Assembly: GCA_012295275.1 (NCBI GenBank)
Contig: CM022678.1
Location: 18,933,169 to 18,997,168, forward strand
Origin: Chrysomallon squamiferum
Lineage: Eukaryota; Mollusca; Gastropoda; Neomphalida; Peltospiridae
DNA length: 64,000 bases
Reading direction: 5' to 3'
The notes under the pieces: model-generated
Told to the model about the DNA's origin: nothing
The model's input: only the letters and a program-made list of their open reading frames with translations
Database searches by the model: none
Made by a program: the position numbers and the translations under genes
In this document: in pieces, positions 10,759 through 25,159 of the stretch
Position numbering within the stretch: the stretch's first letter is position 1
How the letters are laid out: each line of letters opens with the position of its first letter

Positions 10759-10764
10759 AATAAA
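10759..10764 (+). terminator. Candidate poly(A) signal AATAAA
   Basis: AATAAA 29 bases past the stop codon at 10728-10730, followed within about 15 to 40 bases by TTGTTGG and TGTTGGTTGTGGG. It is a plausible 3' end for the kinase-like gene. Confidence 0.4.
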
Positions 10765-11479
10765 CTACATTGTTGGCCTCAGATGCTGTTGGTTGTGGGA
10801 TCAACCTTCAGTCCCACTATGCTGAAATAGTAATAATGGACTAAAGGCTCATAAAGGAATTTGCTGCTGCTATGTATTCATGCCTGATACTAGTTTTTAA
10901 CCAACACCAGAGAAAAAAATTGAAGAAAAATACAACAAAACTTTAAGGCAGTAATGTCTTCAAATGTATTACTAAACTGTTTTAACAATACAGTCAGCAA
11001 AAGGTAAACGGAGTAGCAGCACTTTATCAATCTAATTTAAATTTGAAAATTTAATTTTTTCGTATTTAAATGCAATTCTAATTTAAAATATAGAAATAAT
11101 ATGTAGGAGTAAAACACTACTACTACTATTACTGCTATTTCTACTATAACTACTGCTACTATTAACAACTATTTCTGCTACAACTACTGCTGATAATAAT
11201 GGTTGTTACGTAATCAAACAAAAATTAGCAGTATCGTGATTTATTAAGGAATAACTTTCCAGTCCACTTTCAAATCATGATCTCGAAAAAAAAAAAAAAA
11301 AAAAATCAATAAATAAAATGATATAAATGAACGAATCTAAGTATCAATAGTACTAATGCGATGAATGAACAGAAAATATTAGAAAGATAGATGGATGTAG
11401 ATCGTCTAATAAAGAGAGCGACGTAGACGAGTTTGTTTTATTGTCTTTTGTCATCGTTAAACAAAACCACATGAAAATA

Positions 11480-11588
<109 letters not shown>

Positions 11589-13147
11589 CAAAAATAGGTA
11601 TTGAAAAACATATACGCCATAGAGACACAAAACAACACAAGCGTAATTCTTATTTCTTCAATACACTTACACACGTTTTCCACTTTTGGTCTTTCGAATG
11701 TTCTTGATAGCCGTCCTACATTTATAAACAAACAAACAACTAAAACGCGATGTAATTAACTTAAAATAAAGAAAAAGAGAAGAAGAAAGAAATGAAGAAA
11801 TGATATTGGTAATTTTAAAATATATTAGACTTTTATGTAGTAATAAGTTAGTTTTATTTTTATGCTAATGATCGACACAATTCAAACTAATTAACACATT
11901 TAAACAACATGAAAATTAAGATCATTCACACGGTAGAAATAATAGAGCAGCAACAACAACAACTGTGAAAAAAAAATACTGAGAAAAATAACTAGTAACA
12001 ATAACAATTAGAGTGACAATAACAAAAACAATAACGATATTAATAATAATAATAATAATAATAATCATCATCATCATCAATATCGTCATCACTGTCATCA
12101 GCTTATTGTTTTTAATTTTCTTTTTTTTTCGTTTGTTATGGTTGTTGCTGCTGATGCTGCTGATTTTGAAATTTTCACTTCTTGTAAATATTATTAAATA
12201 TTTGTTTTTGACATATAAAATAGTTATTTTATTAATAATTATTACTGTTTTGCTATTATTAAATAAATAAATAAATCTAGTGTACAATGTCAAAACTGTG
12301 CTTAACGTTTCGCAAAGAACAACTAAAACTTAGCAGTTCAATTCTGTCTAACAAAAAATATCCTGGAAAAATAAATGAATTAATACACCGCTTACAAACA
12401 TGAAAAATAAATAAATAAATAAATAACAAACAAAAGGAACGCATAAATATATGAATGCAGGCATGTGCATAGGTAGGTATGCAAATATTTACGATAACTG
12501 AACAATATTTGTTTATTCATATAAATATAATTATGTCCTTTTGTGTTTTTCAATGTAAACAAAACGCTTTTGTTTTTTGCAATTTTGTTTGTTTCTTTTG
12601 GTCGGTATAATTACTTACACAGAAGTAACCTACTTTTTAATTTCAGCTTTTCTTTGAAATATATCAAACAAACCCATTTGTTTACTAAATACCACTTTTG
12701 TTTGTTCCCAACATCGACAGTGGTGTCTAGGATACGCGGTGACGTCATAATGTTTTGAACACATGTTGAAAGATAATTAACCTTGCCGAGTTGAAGCTCT
12801 ATTTCAGCATGCATTTAGTGTTCATAATAATTTGATATATATATATATATAAAATAGAATAAATGGAAACGATTTCTGTAATCTAAATAACTGTTACTGG
12901 TATTTATATTTTTATTAGAAACTTGAATTCAGGACGGAAGGAAACAGCGAGTTGTAACACGAGTTATTCCTCTTGACGAGTCCAAACATTTCTTACAGGA
13001 AAGAAACTGAAATTATGTGAAAAATAACCGAATCAGTAAATATATAAATAAATAAACAAACAAATAAATAAATGGCAGAATACCTAGGCCGCTCTTTCAA
13101 CATGTTTGTTGTTTCTTACTTGATTGCATTAGTAATTTTTCTTTTAA

Positions 13148-13190
<43 letters not shown>

Positions 13191-14641
13191 CAAATGATAG
13201 TTAATTTCAAAACTTCAATCTTTATTTTTATAAATTCGTTATTACTTATATATAAATGTGTCTCACTGCATTTTTCTTTTAAAATTCATTTCAGATTTAC
13301 AGCTTGGTCAAACCAGATTTATCAAACGGCAAGAACAACTAACAGGTGTATATCTGTATATGCTAGTATTTAGAAATAATACTTCTATTTGACTGTAACG
13401 TTATTGATTCATCTAATGCGTGTTACTTTATCTACACGTTTATTTCAAACATTCAGAGTCCAGTTTCATGATAGAGAACACAGAATGTCTCTTAACATGC
13501 AGATACTGTACGTGCAATGAAAATAAAATGTGATAATTTCAAATGTTTACTTCCTGGGGACTGAACATCGGCTTAATTCGGGGTATATAGACACGGAAAC
13601 CGAACTAAAATAAAATCAGAACAAAATAAAACAAGAACAGTTAAAATAAGTAAAGATATCAAAGGCTCAAATTGAAAATTACAAAATATGAAATTATAAA
13701 CAATTCATTTATAATCAATAGAAGTCAGAATTACTAAGACGCTGAATATGTAATAATGAATTTCGTTACTGTAAGAAGAGCAGCCTTTGACACAAGACAC
13801 GCCCTTTTCCGTTAGACTCAATAATACCCGATCTACGCAAAAAGAAAGGGCGATAACTTACAAGTTGTACACATTAGTGTACATAAAACAGAATACCTTA
13901 TACACAGGCTTTGCTGTTAGACGCTCGAAGTCACGATATATATACAAAGAAAGGTGGATACAGTTCAAGTAATACACATACATGTACCTAAAATAGAGTA
14001 CATTACAAACGTTCGGAACGGGCAAACTTTTAACGTATCCAGTTCATTAAGCTATTCACATATATAAAGACAGAAACACAATTTAAATTATCTCATATTG
14101 ATAATAAGTAAACACCAGACATTAATAAATAAACGGTGCTATTTGAAATATCTTTAAAATTTGGCAGACAAATAATTTTTTCCAAGGTTAATACTGAAGA
14201 TTATACCTGAATTCTGGTCTAACATGTACGTTTACTATTTTAAGAAATACTGGGTGACATGTGATATATCGGTATCAAAGAAACTAGTTAGCCATACGTT
14301 TTCTTCCAGGTGCGAATACTGGTGTCATAGTAAACTACTTAACTCTGAATGATCGTGTTTGTGTTCAGTTCACAATAAAACATAGTTAGAATTTCAATAC
14401 CGCCTGACGTATATTGGCAAATGAACAAGGGTGTTCATTGTAGGTGAATACTTCAATGTAGAAAATACTGATATTTGTTTTCGTTTCGAATTTAACTTCT
14501 CAGAGAGTCAGCGCTACATTTAGACGTACCCGACCTAAGTTGTTGAAGTCTTGAAAGACATGTTTAACGTGAAATGAAATATATTGGAGAGGATTAGAAC
14601 ATTTATTTTGTATACGCAAAAAAACAACAAAAAAAAACAAC

Positions 14642-14694
<53 letters not shown>

Positions 14695-15379
14695 GATAAC
14701 GATGCACATAGTTTTAATGGAAATGATCTCTGGAAGCTGAAAGTAGCAAACTGTGGATATTACATACCGCGTGTTTTATTTCTGTATCAATAACCAACAA
14801 ACAGCCTGCCTTCTTTCAGATAATTAATTTGTCATAAGACATATTGTATTTCTAAATTATAATTTATTATATATATTAACGACATACGGTGATTAGTGTG
14901 TTTGTATTCTTGCATATAATAGCATTAGAAAACATTCCATATACAGGCTTTATTATTATTATTATTATTATTATTGTTGTTGTTGTTGTTGTTGTTAGCC
15001 GCGACAAGCTTCCGTGCTAATGACAACTTGAAGCGAATCCGGATAACAAAACCACTTCATACACAGAGACTGGTGAACCTTTAGTTTGGCCTGAATACAA
15101 AAAAATCTAACAGTTTATTTAAATATACACGAATACTCAAAGTTTATGCTATTTTTTTTCCATCTGCACAAAAATTAATGTTATTTTATTTCTAACAGGC
15201 CGAAAATGAATGTATTGATACGAACTATTATAAAAGAGGTAAACGAAACAACAGATTAAAAATGCTGTTCGCCTCATAATAAAAGAAACTTACGAATCTG
15301 GATGGTAAAGTTTGTTAAGATAGGTTAGAAATTTTCTTCGAAGGTGGAAATGAATATTAATGGTAGTAATATAATAGTC

Positions 15380-15455
<76 letters not shown>
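15380..15455. repeat. (AAT)n microsatellite
   Basis: About 25 uninterrupted AAT units, followed by an AAG-rich stretch (15478-15500). Similar but shorter arrays lie at 14642-14690, 13148-13190 and 14949-14997. Confidence 0.95.
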
Positions 15456-15456
<1 letters not shown>

Positions 15457-17013
15457 AAACAATAACAATAATATAAAGAAGAAGAAGAAGAAGAAGCAGA
15501 AGAAATTACAAAGGCTCAGTATTTCATTGTATTAGCTATTTCAAAATAAAAAATGGACTGTTCTGCCGTGCACGTGTATATAGTAAGGGGTTATAGTCAT
15601 GAATGTGTTTATACTGTTTTCATGCAAGAAGGCCATGAAGTGTAATTTACAAATACAGAAGAAGAATATAATTAAATAGAAGATCTCTGATCTTGATAGC
15701 GCATAAAGCTCATAGATATAATACGGCTGTGTGGTTATGAATGTGTTTATATTTTTGTCACGCAACAAGGTCATAACTTTACCTTATCAGGTGGCATCCC
15801 CTATATAGCGTTCAGACTGATTATCTAGTTTTATTATATCGATTCTTGAAATTCAAAAAGTAAAGACGACACCTGATATATATATATATATAAACTGAAA
15901 AGGTGAAGCTATCCCTGTTTTTGACTCTCCGTTTGAGAGTAAGGAAGAAGCAGCGAGAACGTGTAAGTTTGATTTAACATTTGTTATTACGATCAGATAC
16001 TGGATATTTAAGTAACGTATTATTCATTATTTGTGTCTTAAAATAAGAAATTCATTCATGAATTGTCTAGTAATATAGGCAAGTTATAACTGCAAGGAAG
16101 TGTAATATACAAATACACAAGAAGCAAATAACACAAAAATTAGATTTAGAGAAGCGTGAGGGAAAAATCATTTTATTAGTAGTAGTAGTATTTATTATTT
16201 TTTTATTTTTTATTTTACCTTTATAATCTCGACGCAGGTCAGTTCGATGATTATTCTCTGAAAGAGAAACTATAGAGCTATGACTCCTCAAAATTTTGTA
16301 AAAAGAAAAAAAAAATCCTACTAAAAACTGTTTAGTAAATACTTCTTACATCTCCCGGGTCTCTTTGCTGGCTATATTTTCTTGTATATTTCAAAGACCT
16401 AATCTTGCACACCCGTTTCTGTTTCTGTAGTGTTTAAAGCGGCTGATAGCTGTGATATTTTTAATTTATATAGGCTGATAAAAATGAGTAATAGGTAGAA
16501 CTGTTCAGTCCTAGTGGTTTTAGATAATATGAGTTGTTTATAGGTTAGCATTAGTTCAAGCAAAGGACAAATTTAAAAAAAAAAAAAAACGTACTATGTG
16601 AGTTCAGAACGTAAACATGATATTTCCAAACGTATATAGCTTATGTTTCCACGAAAATTAGTCACGTGTGCTATGTCTTTGTTTAATCACGTTCTCGAAA
16701 ATTAATAGTTAAATTACTTAGAAAATAAATATATAAAGATAGCATTAAATTTATTATTTCATGTTACATTTCTAAATAATTATCCAGTGTCTAGTTACAC
16801 AAACGAAATAAATTCGCTGACGAACGTACACCTTATTCTTGTTTCCATAAATTACTGATTCGTGTTTCAGTTTGTTTAATCACGTTTACCAAATAACTAA
16901 ATTTCAAGTTAGGATAAAATATATATATATATCATATTCATGAATTTTATTTAGTTTTATTTTTCTGAAGATTACTACCCTGCGAAAGAAAAACAACAAC
17001 AACAAAAAAAGTA

Positions 17014-17016
<3 letters not shown>

Positions 17017-17058
<42 letters not shown>

Positions 17059-17063
17059 TATTA

Positions 17064-17102
<39 letters not shown>
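17017..17102. repeat. Inverted AAT/ATT microsatellite
   Basis: An (AAT)n run of about 40 bases switches directly into a (TTA)n run of about 40 bases, making a near-perfect inverted repeat with almost no spacer. Confidence 0.9.
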
Positions 17103-17759
17103 GTAATTATAACAAAAATAATGCCCGTTCAACAGTTTTCTCTGACATTCCAAATATTTTCTTTAATATTTAAACTTAAACAGAGTATTACAGTATCAGA
17201 AAACATTTCTACATAGTTTTTACAACAGTCATCCGTGGAATTCAAAAAGGAAAGCAAAAAGAATTCGTTTGATCCAGAGTGAACGTGTAAGTTTGATTTA
17301 AAATGTGTTGTTTGGATTATATACTTTATCTTTAACTAATAGTTTATTCATTACTTGACAATTAAATCATAACTATGGTTCACGAATAGTTAACTGATAT
17401 AAGTTATAACTACAATTAAGTGTAATATACTAATACCCAAGAGGTATAAAATAAAAAAATTAAAAATTAAAATTAAAATTAAATAAATAAAAAAGAATAG
17501 CTTAGCTCACAAAAGGTAAGAACGTTTAAACAAACGGAATTTTTTTTCTAACCAGTAAAATTTTGATAGCCTAATAAAAATGAGTATTATATATAGGTAA
17601 AACAAAAACTGGCCTTATATCTTTTCGGTTGTTTTTTTTTTAAATATTTTTTAATTATTTAATTTAAAATTTTGAAGTAGGTCATTTTGTTCATTATTCT
17701 CTTGCCCAAACACAATATCTGAAATCAATAAGGAAAAGAAAAACGGATACACGGGTGAC

Positions 17760-17877
17760 CCAGAACGAACTGCAGTTAGAAGTACATAGACAAGTTGAAA
17801 CATAAGGAATCTGCGTGTTAGTTTTGTGACATTTATTCACACTGAAGGTAAAATGTTGTAACATGAGATAAAATATT

Positions 17878-17917
<40 letters not shown>

Positions 17918-17995
17918 TAAATGATTCGATTCCTACAGTTGCTGTCAGTGTCGCTGAGATGAAATAATACTGTCCTATACAAACTCCTATTTCTA
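17760..17995 (+). repeat. Direct repeat, left copy
   Basis: Matches 18475-18745 almost base for base: CGAACTGCAGTTAGAAGTACA, TTTATTCACACTGAAGG, an AAT array, then CGATTCCTACAGTTGCTGTC. About 480 bases separate the copies. The segment also marks the right-hand border of the large tandem units near 26.5, 35.3 and 43.8 kb. Confidence 0.8.
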
Positions 17996-18474
17996 CATTT
18001 AATATAATAACAGTAGATGTTAATTTCTTAAATGCTTTGATATAGAGTCTAGTAGTCAGTGTCTATGACTAAACAAAAGCGGAGAAAAGATGTGTGACAC
18101 TTTTTAATATATCCGATAATAACACTTCTGTTTTACAACAGTTGCAGTGGTTAAAGTCCTCTTGATAACGTTAAAATAATAGATTAAATTTTTATTAAAA
18201 ACTAGTTTGAGGTATGTATTGGAAGTTAAGTTACATTAAATGATTGTTGTGTATAAATGTTGTTTCTTTTCCTTCTAATGTTTATTTCATGTTTTTCTTT
18301 CAAAGCACGATATTATTATCTATTATTTGTCGTTGTCGTAGTCGAACCCGCTGTCACCACTCTATATCTTTGTGACTTCATACTGAAACAAGTTTTCTGA
18401 AACATGATATACTGAGAACATTCAGTGACGTCAGAGGGTAACAAGAATAAAACACTTCATTCAAATAAACAGGT

Positions 18475-18592
18475 GACCTAGAAAGAACTGCAGTTAGAAG
18501 TACACAGGCAAGTTGAAACATGAGACATCTGCGTGTTAGTTTTGTGACATTTATTCACACTGAAGGTAAAATGTTGTAACATGAGATAAAAT

Positions 18593-18647
<55 letters not shown>

Positions 18648-18745
18648 TAAACGATTCGATTCCTACAGTTGCTGTCAGTGTCGCTGAGATGAAATAATAC
18701 TGTCATATACAAACTCCTATTTCTACGTTTAATATAATAACACTA
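18475..18745 (+). repeat. Direct repeat, right copy
   Basis: Second copy of the segment at 17760-17995, with a longer AAT array (about 18590-18647). Confidence 0.8.
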
Positions 18746-18754
18746 GGACTGCCA

Positions 18755-19200
18755 ACAATTCTACATGCTATTAACTTTTGTCAGCCTATATGAATTAAAA
18801 ATATCACAGCTATCAGCCGATATATAACAATACACAAACACAAACGGGTGTGCGAAATTAGGTCACTGAAATTTGCAAGAGCTATAGCGAGTAAAGAGAC
18901 CAGCAAGATGTGAGAAATATTTATAGAGCAGTTTATAGGGGGATTTTTCTTTTTCTGTTTATATTAATTTAAGGAATCACAACTGTTTAGTATGTTTTTT
19001 TCTACAGAATTTAGTTATTTAGCAAACGTGAATAAGCCAGCTGAAAGGATGCATTAGTAAAAGGGAAAAATAAGATAGACATTCGTTCAGCGAACTTATT
19101 TCGTTTGTGTCTAGATAATGGATAAATGAACGTACTTAGAAATATATTCGGATCAATGAACACGTTTGTAAATATCATGTCTACTTTGTGAACTCGCTGT
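18755..19200 (-). repeat. Inverted copy of the dispersed sub-repeat
   Basis: The words TCAGCCTATATGAATTAAAA, ATATCACAGCTATCAGCCGA and AACGGGTGTGC are the reverse complement of the segment at about 16300-16500. CGTTCAGCGAACTTATTTCG with TGGATAAATGAACGTACTTA is the reverse complement of the CATCCAGTATCTAG segment found forward elsewhere. A forward piece of the same type follows at 19430-19520. Confidence 0.7.
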
Positions 19201-19241
19201 GTATGTAAAAACTGCTTTGTATCTCATAACTTCATTTAGTT

Positions 19242-19273
<32 letters not shown>

Positions 19274-20312
19274 ATAATAATAATAACAATAACAATAACA
19301 ACAACAATAACAACAACAATAATAATAATATCGAATGTTTCGATTCTTATGCGTGATGCCGGTTTAGCTCGATTTAAAGAATGCTGACCTATACAAACTC
19401 AAATGTCTATTTTGTTATCTAATACACTAACAGTTTTATCAGCCTATATGAATTAAAAATAGAACAACTATCAACCGATATATAACAATACAGAAACAGC
19501 GGGTGTGTTAATTTAAAAAAGGAAACACTGACGGTTAATTTCAGAGTAAGGAACATCCAGGGAGAACGTGTAAGTTGGATTCAAAATCTGTTATTCCGAT
19601 TTTATGCTATATTTTTAACTAATATTTTATTCATTACTTGTAAGTTAAATGATAACTATGTTTCAGAAATAGTTGAGTGATATATAATATATAAATACAA
19701 GGAAATATAAATACCCTAGAAGAAAATGATATTTAAATCTACACAGAATAATACAGTATTAGGAAACATGTTTTGAACAGTTTTTACAAGAATCATATCG
19801 TCTTTCTGAACCGATTCGTGGAATTCAAAAAGGAAAGTAGAAAGAAGTCACTTATATAACACTGACAGTTAGTTTCGCAGTAAGTAACATCCAACGAGAA
19901 CGTATAAGTTTGATTTATAATTTCTTATTCCGATCACATGCTTTATCTTTAACTAATAGTTTATTCATTACTAGGATATTAAATCATAATTATAATTCAG
20001 GAATAGTTAACTGATTATATAAGGTATAACTACAAGGAAGTATAATATACAAATACTCCAGAAGCAAAAAAAAAAACCACAAAAATTAAAAAAAATATAT
20101 ATCAGATTAGCACAGAAACGGTAAGAACACGTAAATCGATGGAAAGCTTTTTGGAACCAGACATTTTTTGATGGCCTAATACAAATTTAGTGTTGATAAA
20201 AAACAAAAACAAAACATAAATAATTCCTTTTTTATTTTTATTTTCATGTATTTATTTATTTGATTATTTATTTATTCATTTATAATAATAATAATTATTT
20301 ATATTATTATTA

Positions 20313-20313
20313 T

Positions 20314-20345
<32 letters not shown>

Positions 20346-20346
20346 A

Positions 20347-20387
<41 letters not shown>

Positions 20388-20388
20388 T
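20313..20388. repeat. (TAG)n microsatellite
   Basis: About 25 TAG units with one TAATAG interruption. The related TAC/CTA arrays at 19242-19273 and 47117-47170 are the complementary type. Confidence 0.9.
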
Positions 20389-21220
20389 TTGCTGCAAACC
20401 GTTTCACACAGTAAACATGATATTTCTCGTTGTGTTCGTTGATCCGAATATTTAGGACGTGTCTCAGATTTCACGAAGATTAGTCCTGCGTGCTTTGACT
20501 TTGTGTGATCACGTTCACAAAAATTAACAGCTATGTTACGTAGAAAATAAATGTAGACTTCGCTTTAAATTTTGTATTTCATATCACATTTGTAAATGTG
20601 ATGATTAATCCAGTATCTAGAGACACAAACCAGATACATCCACTGAACGAACGTACACCTTATACTTCTATTTCCACGAAAATTACTAATTCATTGTTTC
20701 AGTTTGTTTAATCGTGTTTACTAAAGAACTAGGTTTAAAGTTAGAATTAAAAAATACGTCTTATTCACTAACTTTATTTAGATTCATTTCTCTGTTAAAG
20801 AAAAACAGATAATAATAATAATAATAAAGTATTTGAGATGGTATAATGAAGACTATATGCAGAGAGAGAGACAAAAATATAATAATTCAATAAACAATGT
20901 CTGCCCTGATTTCTACGACACGAAGAAAGTGTAGTCTTCTTTCCTCAGTGAAGAAAATAAATCTTAGTAACAATAATCTTATTTGTGAATATGTGTGTCT
21001 GTGTGGGAGCCTGTGTGTGTGTGTGTTTTACTGTTGTTTTAAGCTGTCTGTAAGCTTCCAAAAAGAAAATAGCACGTTGCTAGGCCCTGAATACTGCTCA
21101 TATCTTTCTGAACAAATATACAAAACACTTAGAGGTAAAGGAAAACGTGTTTACATTGTCACCAAGCAACCACAGTAATACACTATGTAACGTGTGACGT
21201 GTAGCTTTACAAAAATATCA

Positions 21221-21330
21221 CCCGAGGTATCTCAGCGGGCGATACACATAGCGAGCAGACGGCGTGGCATTTGTTACTGTTCGTTAGTTGAAAGGATTCG
21301 GGTTTTACTTCGATTTCCAGTAGAGGTAGG
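21221..21330 (+). repeat. tRNA-like segment, possible SINE head (copy 1)
   Basis: GGTATCTCAGCGGGCGATAC resembles an RNA polymerase III A box, and ACTTCGATTTCC about 75 bases later resembles a B box. The cloverleaf is not convincing and flanking sequence is shared with 45600-45990, so it may be a tRNA-derived SINE head carried in a larger repeat. Confidence 0.35.
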
Positions 21331-22042
21331 TAAAATTATATAGTATTGTTTTTAGTAGTGGCTGTTGATTCTTTATTGAAAAAAAAAAAAAAAAAAAAAT
21401 TCTGTGTTGAACCCGGCTTTCATTTCAGTTTTCATTCAAAAAAATTATTTCTATTTTGTACGTATTATTATGTTTTCCCCATTAATTTATTTTTGAAACA
21501 ATAAACATACGAAAACATGGATATTATCGTCCGTTATATTTAATTTAGCGCTATGTTATGTGGCCGAAGTTTTAGAAACGGATAAAAATGGCACTAGTAA
21601 TGGGGTAGTTATATGGAAAGAGAAATTTAAAATTTATACAGAATAACTGATTGTTTCAAAGTACAAAAACTGAAATCAACTGGCTTTGTCAAGTAGTGAT
21701 GCTAAAGTAAATCAGTCTATTCAAGAAGTTTGAAAAAGTGTAGACACTGATTAAAGACATTTTTAACAGAGAACGTTCAGTCAGCTTTATTAACAAACGT
21801 TAATTTTAAATGTATTGATTTGGTATAACTATAACTTAATACTTATCTGAAAAGTGAAAGACCTAAGGATATCCCTTTCCAAATAATAATCTGACCAATA
21901 GTACATTAATAAATCAATAAATAAATAAATAAATAAATAAACATTTTGGATTAAACAAAGAAAAAATAGATAGATGATAATTTTATTTTTATTTTTAATT
22001 TTAATTTTATTTATTTATAATAATAATAATAAAAAAAAAAAA

Positions 22043-22073
<31 letters not shown>

Positions 22074-23040
22074 TTAATAATAATAAATTTTAATTTTAAT
22101 TTTATTTATAACAATAACAGTGACATTAACAATAACATTAACAATAATAAAAATAATAATATTAATAAAGGATGTATTTTAATTCATGAATTTGACTTTT
22201 TGTCTTTTGCAAGGATACTTCAGTATTAAACAGTATTAATTGTTTTTACGTTGTAAAGATTTCAATCTGGATTTTGAATATCGGACACTCTTGTCTCATC
22301 AAATTTTAAATAAATAATACAACAACAGTAAAACACAGATAAAAGCAAATAGTAGGAGATTAGTATTAATTAATATCGGAATAAAAAACAAAATGAAAAT
22401 AATAAATGAAATAAAATACAATAAAATAATATGTCTATATGGTAGTCACTTTTATGTTAAGGGTGAAATCGTTATATTATATTGTGTGTGTGAGTGTTTG
22501 TGTGTCTGTAATGATTCTGTGTGTGTGTGTCGCTTAGTTAATCTGTTTTCTGTTGGAGGCTAAGATTAAGTGTGTTAAATTGTCCACACTGTTTAATTTT
22601 ACTGTTACATTTATGAGCTATATAGAATACAAGCTGCAGATACATTTCCCAGTAATATTTGGTTTTCTTCAGTTGATGTTTATGTGATGTTATAAACAAT
22701 AAACGCTATTAGTTATTATAAAAAAGATATCAGTATACTGTTTACAGAACTCTGTTTGAGCTTATCTGCTATTGAGGAAAGTTAAGAAGGTAACTGTTCA
22801 GTTATTAATGAAAATTCACCTATTATCATTATTATTTTCATTTTATTTCCCTTATATTTCATTGTTTCTGAAAGTCTTTGTTCCCTCTCTCTGCATTCTA
22901 TATCCACATGACTTTTATTGTGTATTTAGTTACATATGTGTCCAGAAAACACGATACGGTGGTGCAAGGTCTGTGCATGTCTGATACAAATAAATTCATT
23001 ATATCTCTCATTTCAGACTGTACTTAATACCTCACTACGT

Positions 23041-23080
<40 letters not shown>

Positions 23081-23207
23081 CTGTGTTTGTGTCTAGATAT
23101 GTATATAATCTTTTTTCAATACGGAGTATCTTCTCATTAAAATTGTTTTTGACTGTGGGTCATTAAAGATTCATGTTAGTTTATTTTCAAAATCTTGTTT
23201 CCATTAA

Positions 23208-23255
<48 letters not shown>

Positions 23256-23639
23256 TAATTAGGGAGTGGTGATCAATCGAGAAATTAAAGTAATCAATAG
23301 TACGATATCAACTGATTCGTTAAATGTTTGAAGAGTTTATTATTAATATTCATTTTTGTCGCTCTTTACATTTTAAAATAAAGAAGGTCACTGGTCAAGG
23401 TCAATGCTATTTTACTGTAAGATAATTTTAACGAGACCCAGATACGTTCCACTTTAAAACAATGTAAAAAGTTGTTGTTGTTGTTGTTCTTCTTCTTCTT
23501 GTTCTCATTGTTAATATATTATTAATATTAATATTAATATTATTAATATTATTATTATTATTATTATAGTTATTATTATTTAATATTTTGATACATATTG
23601 TAAATTATATACAGACATTTACCATTTATATCATTCTTA

Positions 23640-25120
23640 AATAATTTCCCCTAAAGTCCGATTCTCCACACTGAATCAAAACGTTTTGCTGCAATATATG
23701 ATCATATACTGTAAATTCATGGTCATTTTGTATAGCAATCCTTCCTAAATACTAATGATTGAACTTCAGACAGTATATCATTAGTTTCACGATACAACTT
23801 TAGTCTATTACTTAACACAGCCGTAAAGAGTTTCCCGAGCCAAGTGAGTAATGTAATTGATCTATAATTTACTTCATTATTTTTAAGATCACTTTTTTCT
23901 TTTCTTTTTTTGTAAATTGGCTTCATTATACGAACTAACAATGAGTAAAGGACGATACCCTTTTCAAACACAAAATATAAAAGTTGCACATAATCATGTA
24001 TCATACAATTAAAAGATCGGTTGACATATTCATTAATCATATTGCCTTCACCCCAAATTTTGATATTTGTAATAACTGTAAATATTTTACATTCGAAAGT
24101 ACGGCTATTTAGTAAATTATTACTTTCTAAATCTGCGGTAAATTTTTGTTATGGAGTCTATCAACACTAATGTTCACGTAAGGAAAATACTGATGCAGTG
24201 ATTTTAAAGGAGTACGTTGCAATCATAAAATTTCCGAAGATTTTTTTTTTTGCTGAGGTCTGTAAGTTTCTATTCTGTTTTCCAGATTAGTCTTCTTAAA
24301 AAATGTAATATTACATTCTTGTACTGTTTCCTGGTATTTATAAGTCGTTGTTTGTTTTCTTATGTTTTCCTATTATTAAAATGTTCTGGCTTCTGTGTAT
24401 TTTTTTCTGAATGATCTGCATGCCAACCAAACCATGTCATTTTTACATGCTTAGCGGTAGATTTGCTTCGAGCTTATCCAAATGTGCTTACCGTGATGTT
24501 TAGGAATAAGTTACTGATCTTGTTCACCGTGGCATTAAGCTGTTCATATTAAAAATATTCACCTATCTAAATCAGAAATAATGGTCGTGATAGTATTTTT
24601 GTTTACATTATATTTGTCAGCCAGATTCTTATTCCATTTTCGGAATTTCAGTTCAGTCTCATCAGTGCCGTCTACTTGTTGTTTCGATTTTAAACCACAA
24701 AAAAGAAATTATAACTGGACTTTCAGTATCTCAATATAAAGGGTCAAAATCAAGAACTTCAAATTTTAAGTTTTTCTCTAATACACGTAGCGAGCGAAGT
24801 ACTTTATGTATATATTTGGTCTATCAATATCCTGAATTTTTCTTTGAAAAATTCCTAAATTTAGCATGTTGTTTGGCTCGTTCATAAACTAAATAATTCC
24901 TCTGAAACTTCTATCATGTTATTTGTTTCAGTATCAGACATTATATAATCAGGACTATCTGAGTATTGGCGTTATATTAATAAACTGTCTATTAAATTTG
25001 TTTTATAGCATAACAAAACTTAAAATTATGTCACAGTTTAGGTGTTACATAACCCAGTAAACACGAGCGATTACTCTTAGTAACCAAGCATTTGCCACTT
25101 GATTTAACCCGTGATTGTTC

Positions 25121-25159
<39 letters not shown>

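Larger units (their letters stand above)
15920..20800. repeat. Rearranged block of dispersed sub-repeats, left of the tandem array
   Basis: It holds several diverged copies of two recurring segments. One contains AAGGAACATCCAGCGAGAACGTGTAAG (near 15940, 17275, 19550 and 19885). The other contains the TTCATTCATCCAGTATCTAG and CACGAAAATTAGTCACGTG words (near 16650, 16780, 20480 and 20600). Orientation changes inside the block (see 18750-19200). No coding potential is visible. Confidence 0.65.

Noticed and set aside
13294-13345. Exon-like block reading LQLGQTRFIKRQEQLT between AG and GT
   Set aside because: It is open and phase-symmetric, but has no partner exons nearby and no conserved copy. 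LQLG lacks the Asn of a RHIM core.
15200-15239. Short block between CTAACAG and GGTAAAC
   Set aside because: Forty bases, open in two phases, with no linking exons; likely chance in AT-rich sequence.
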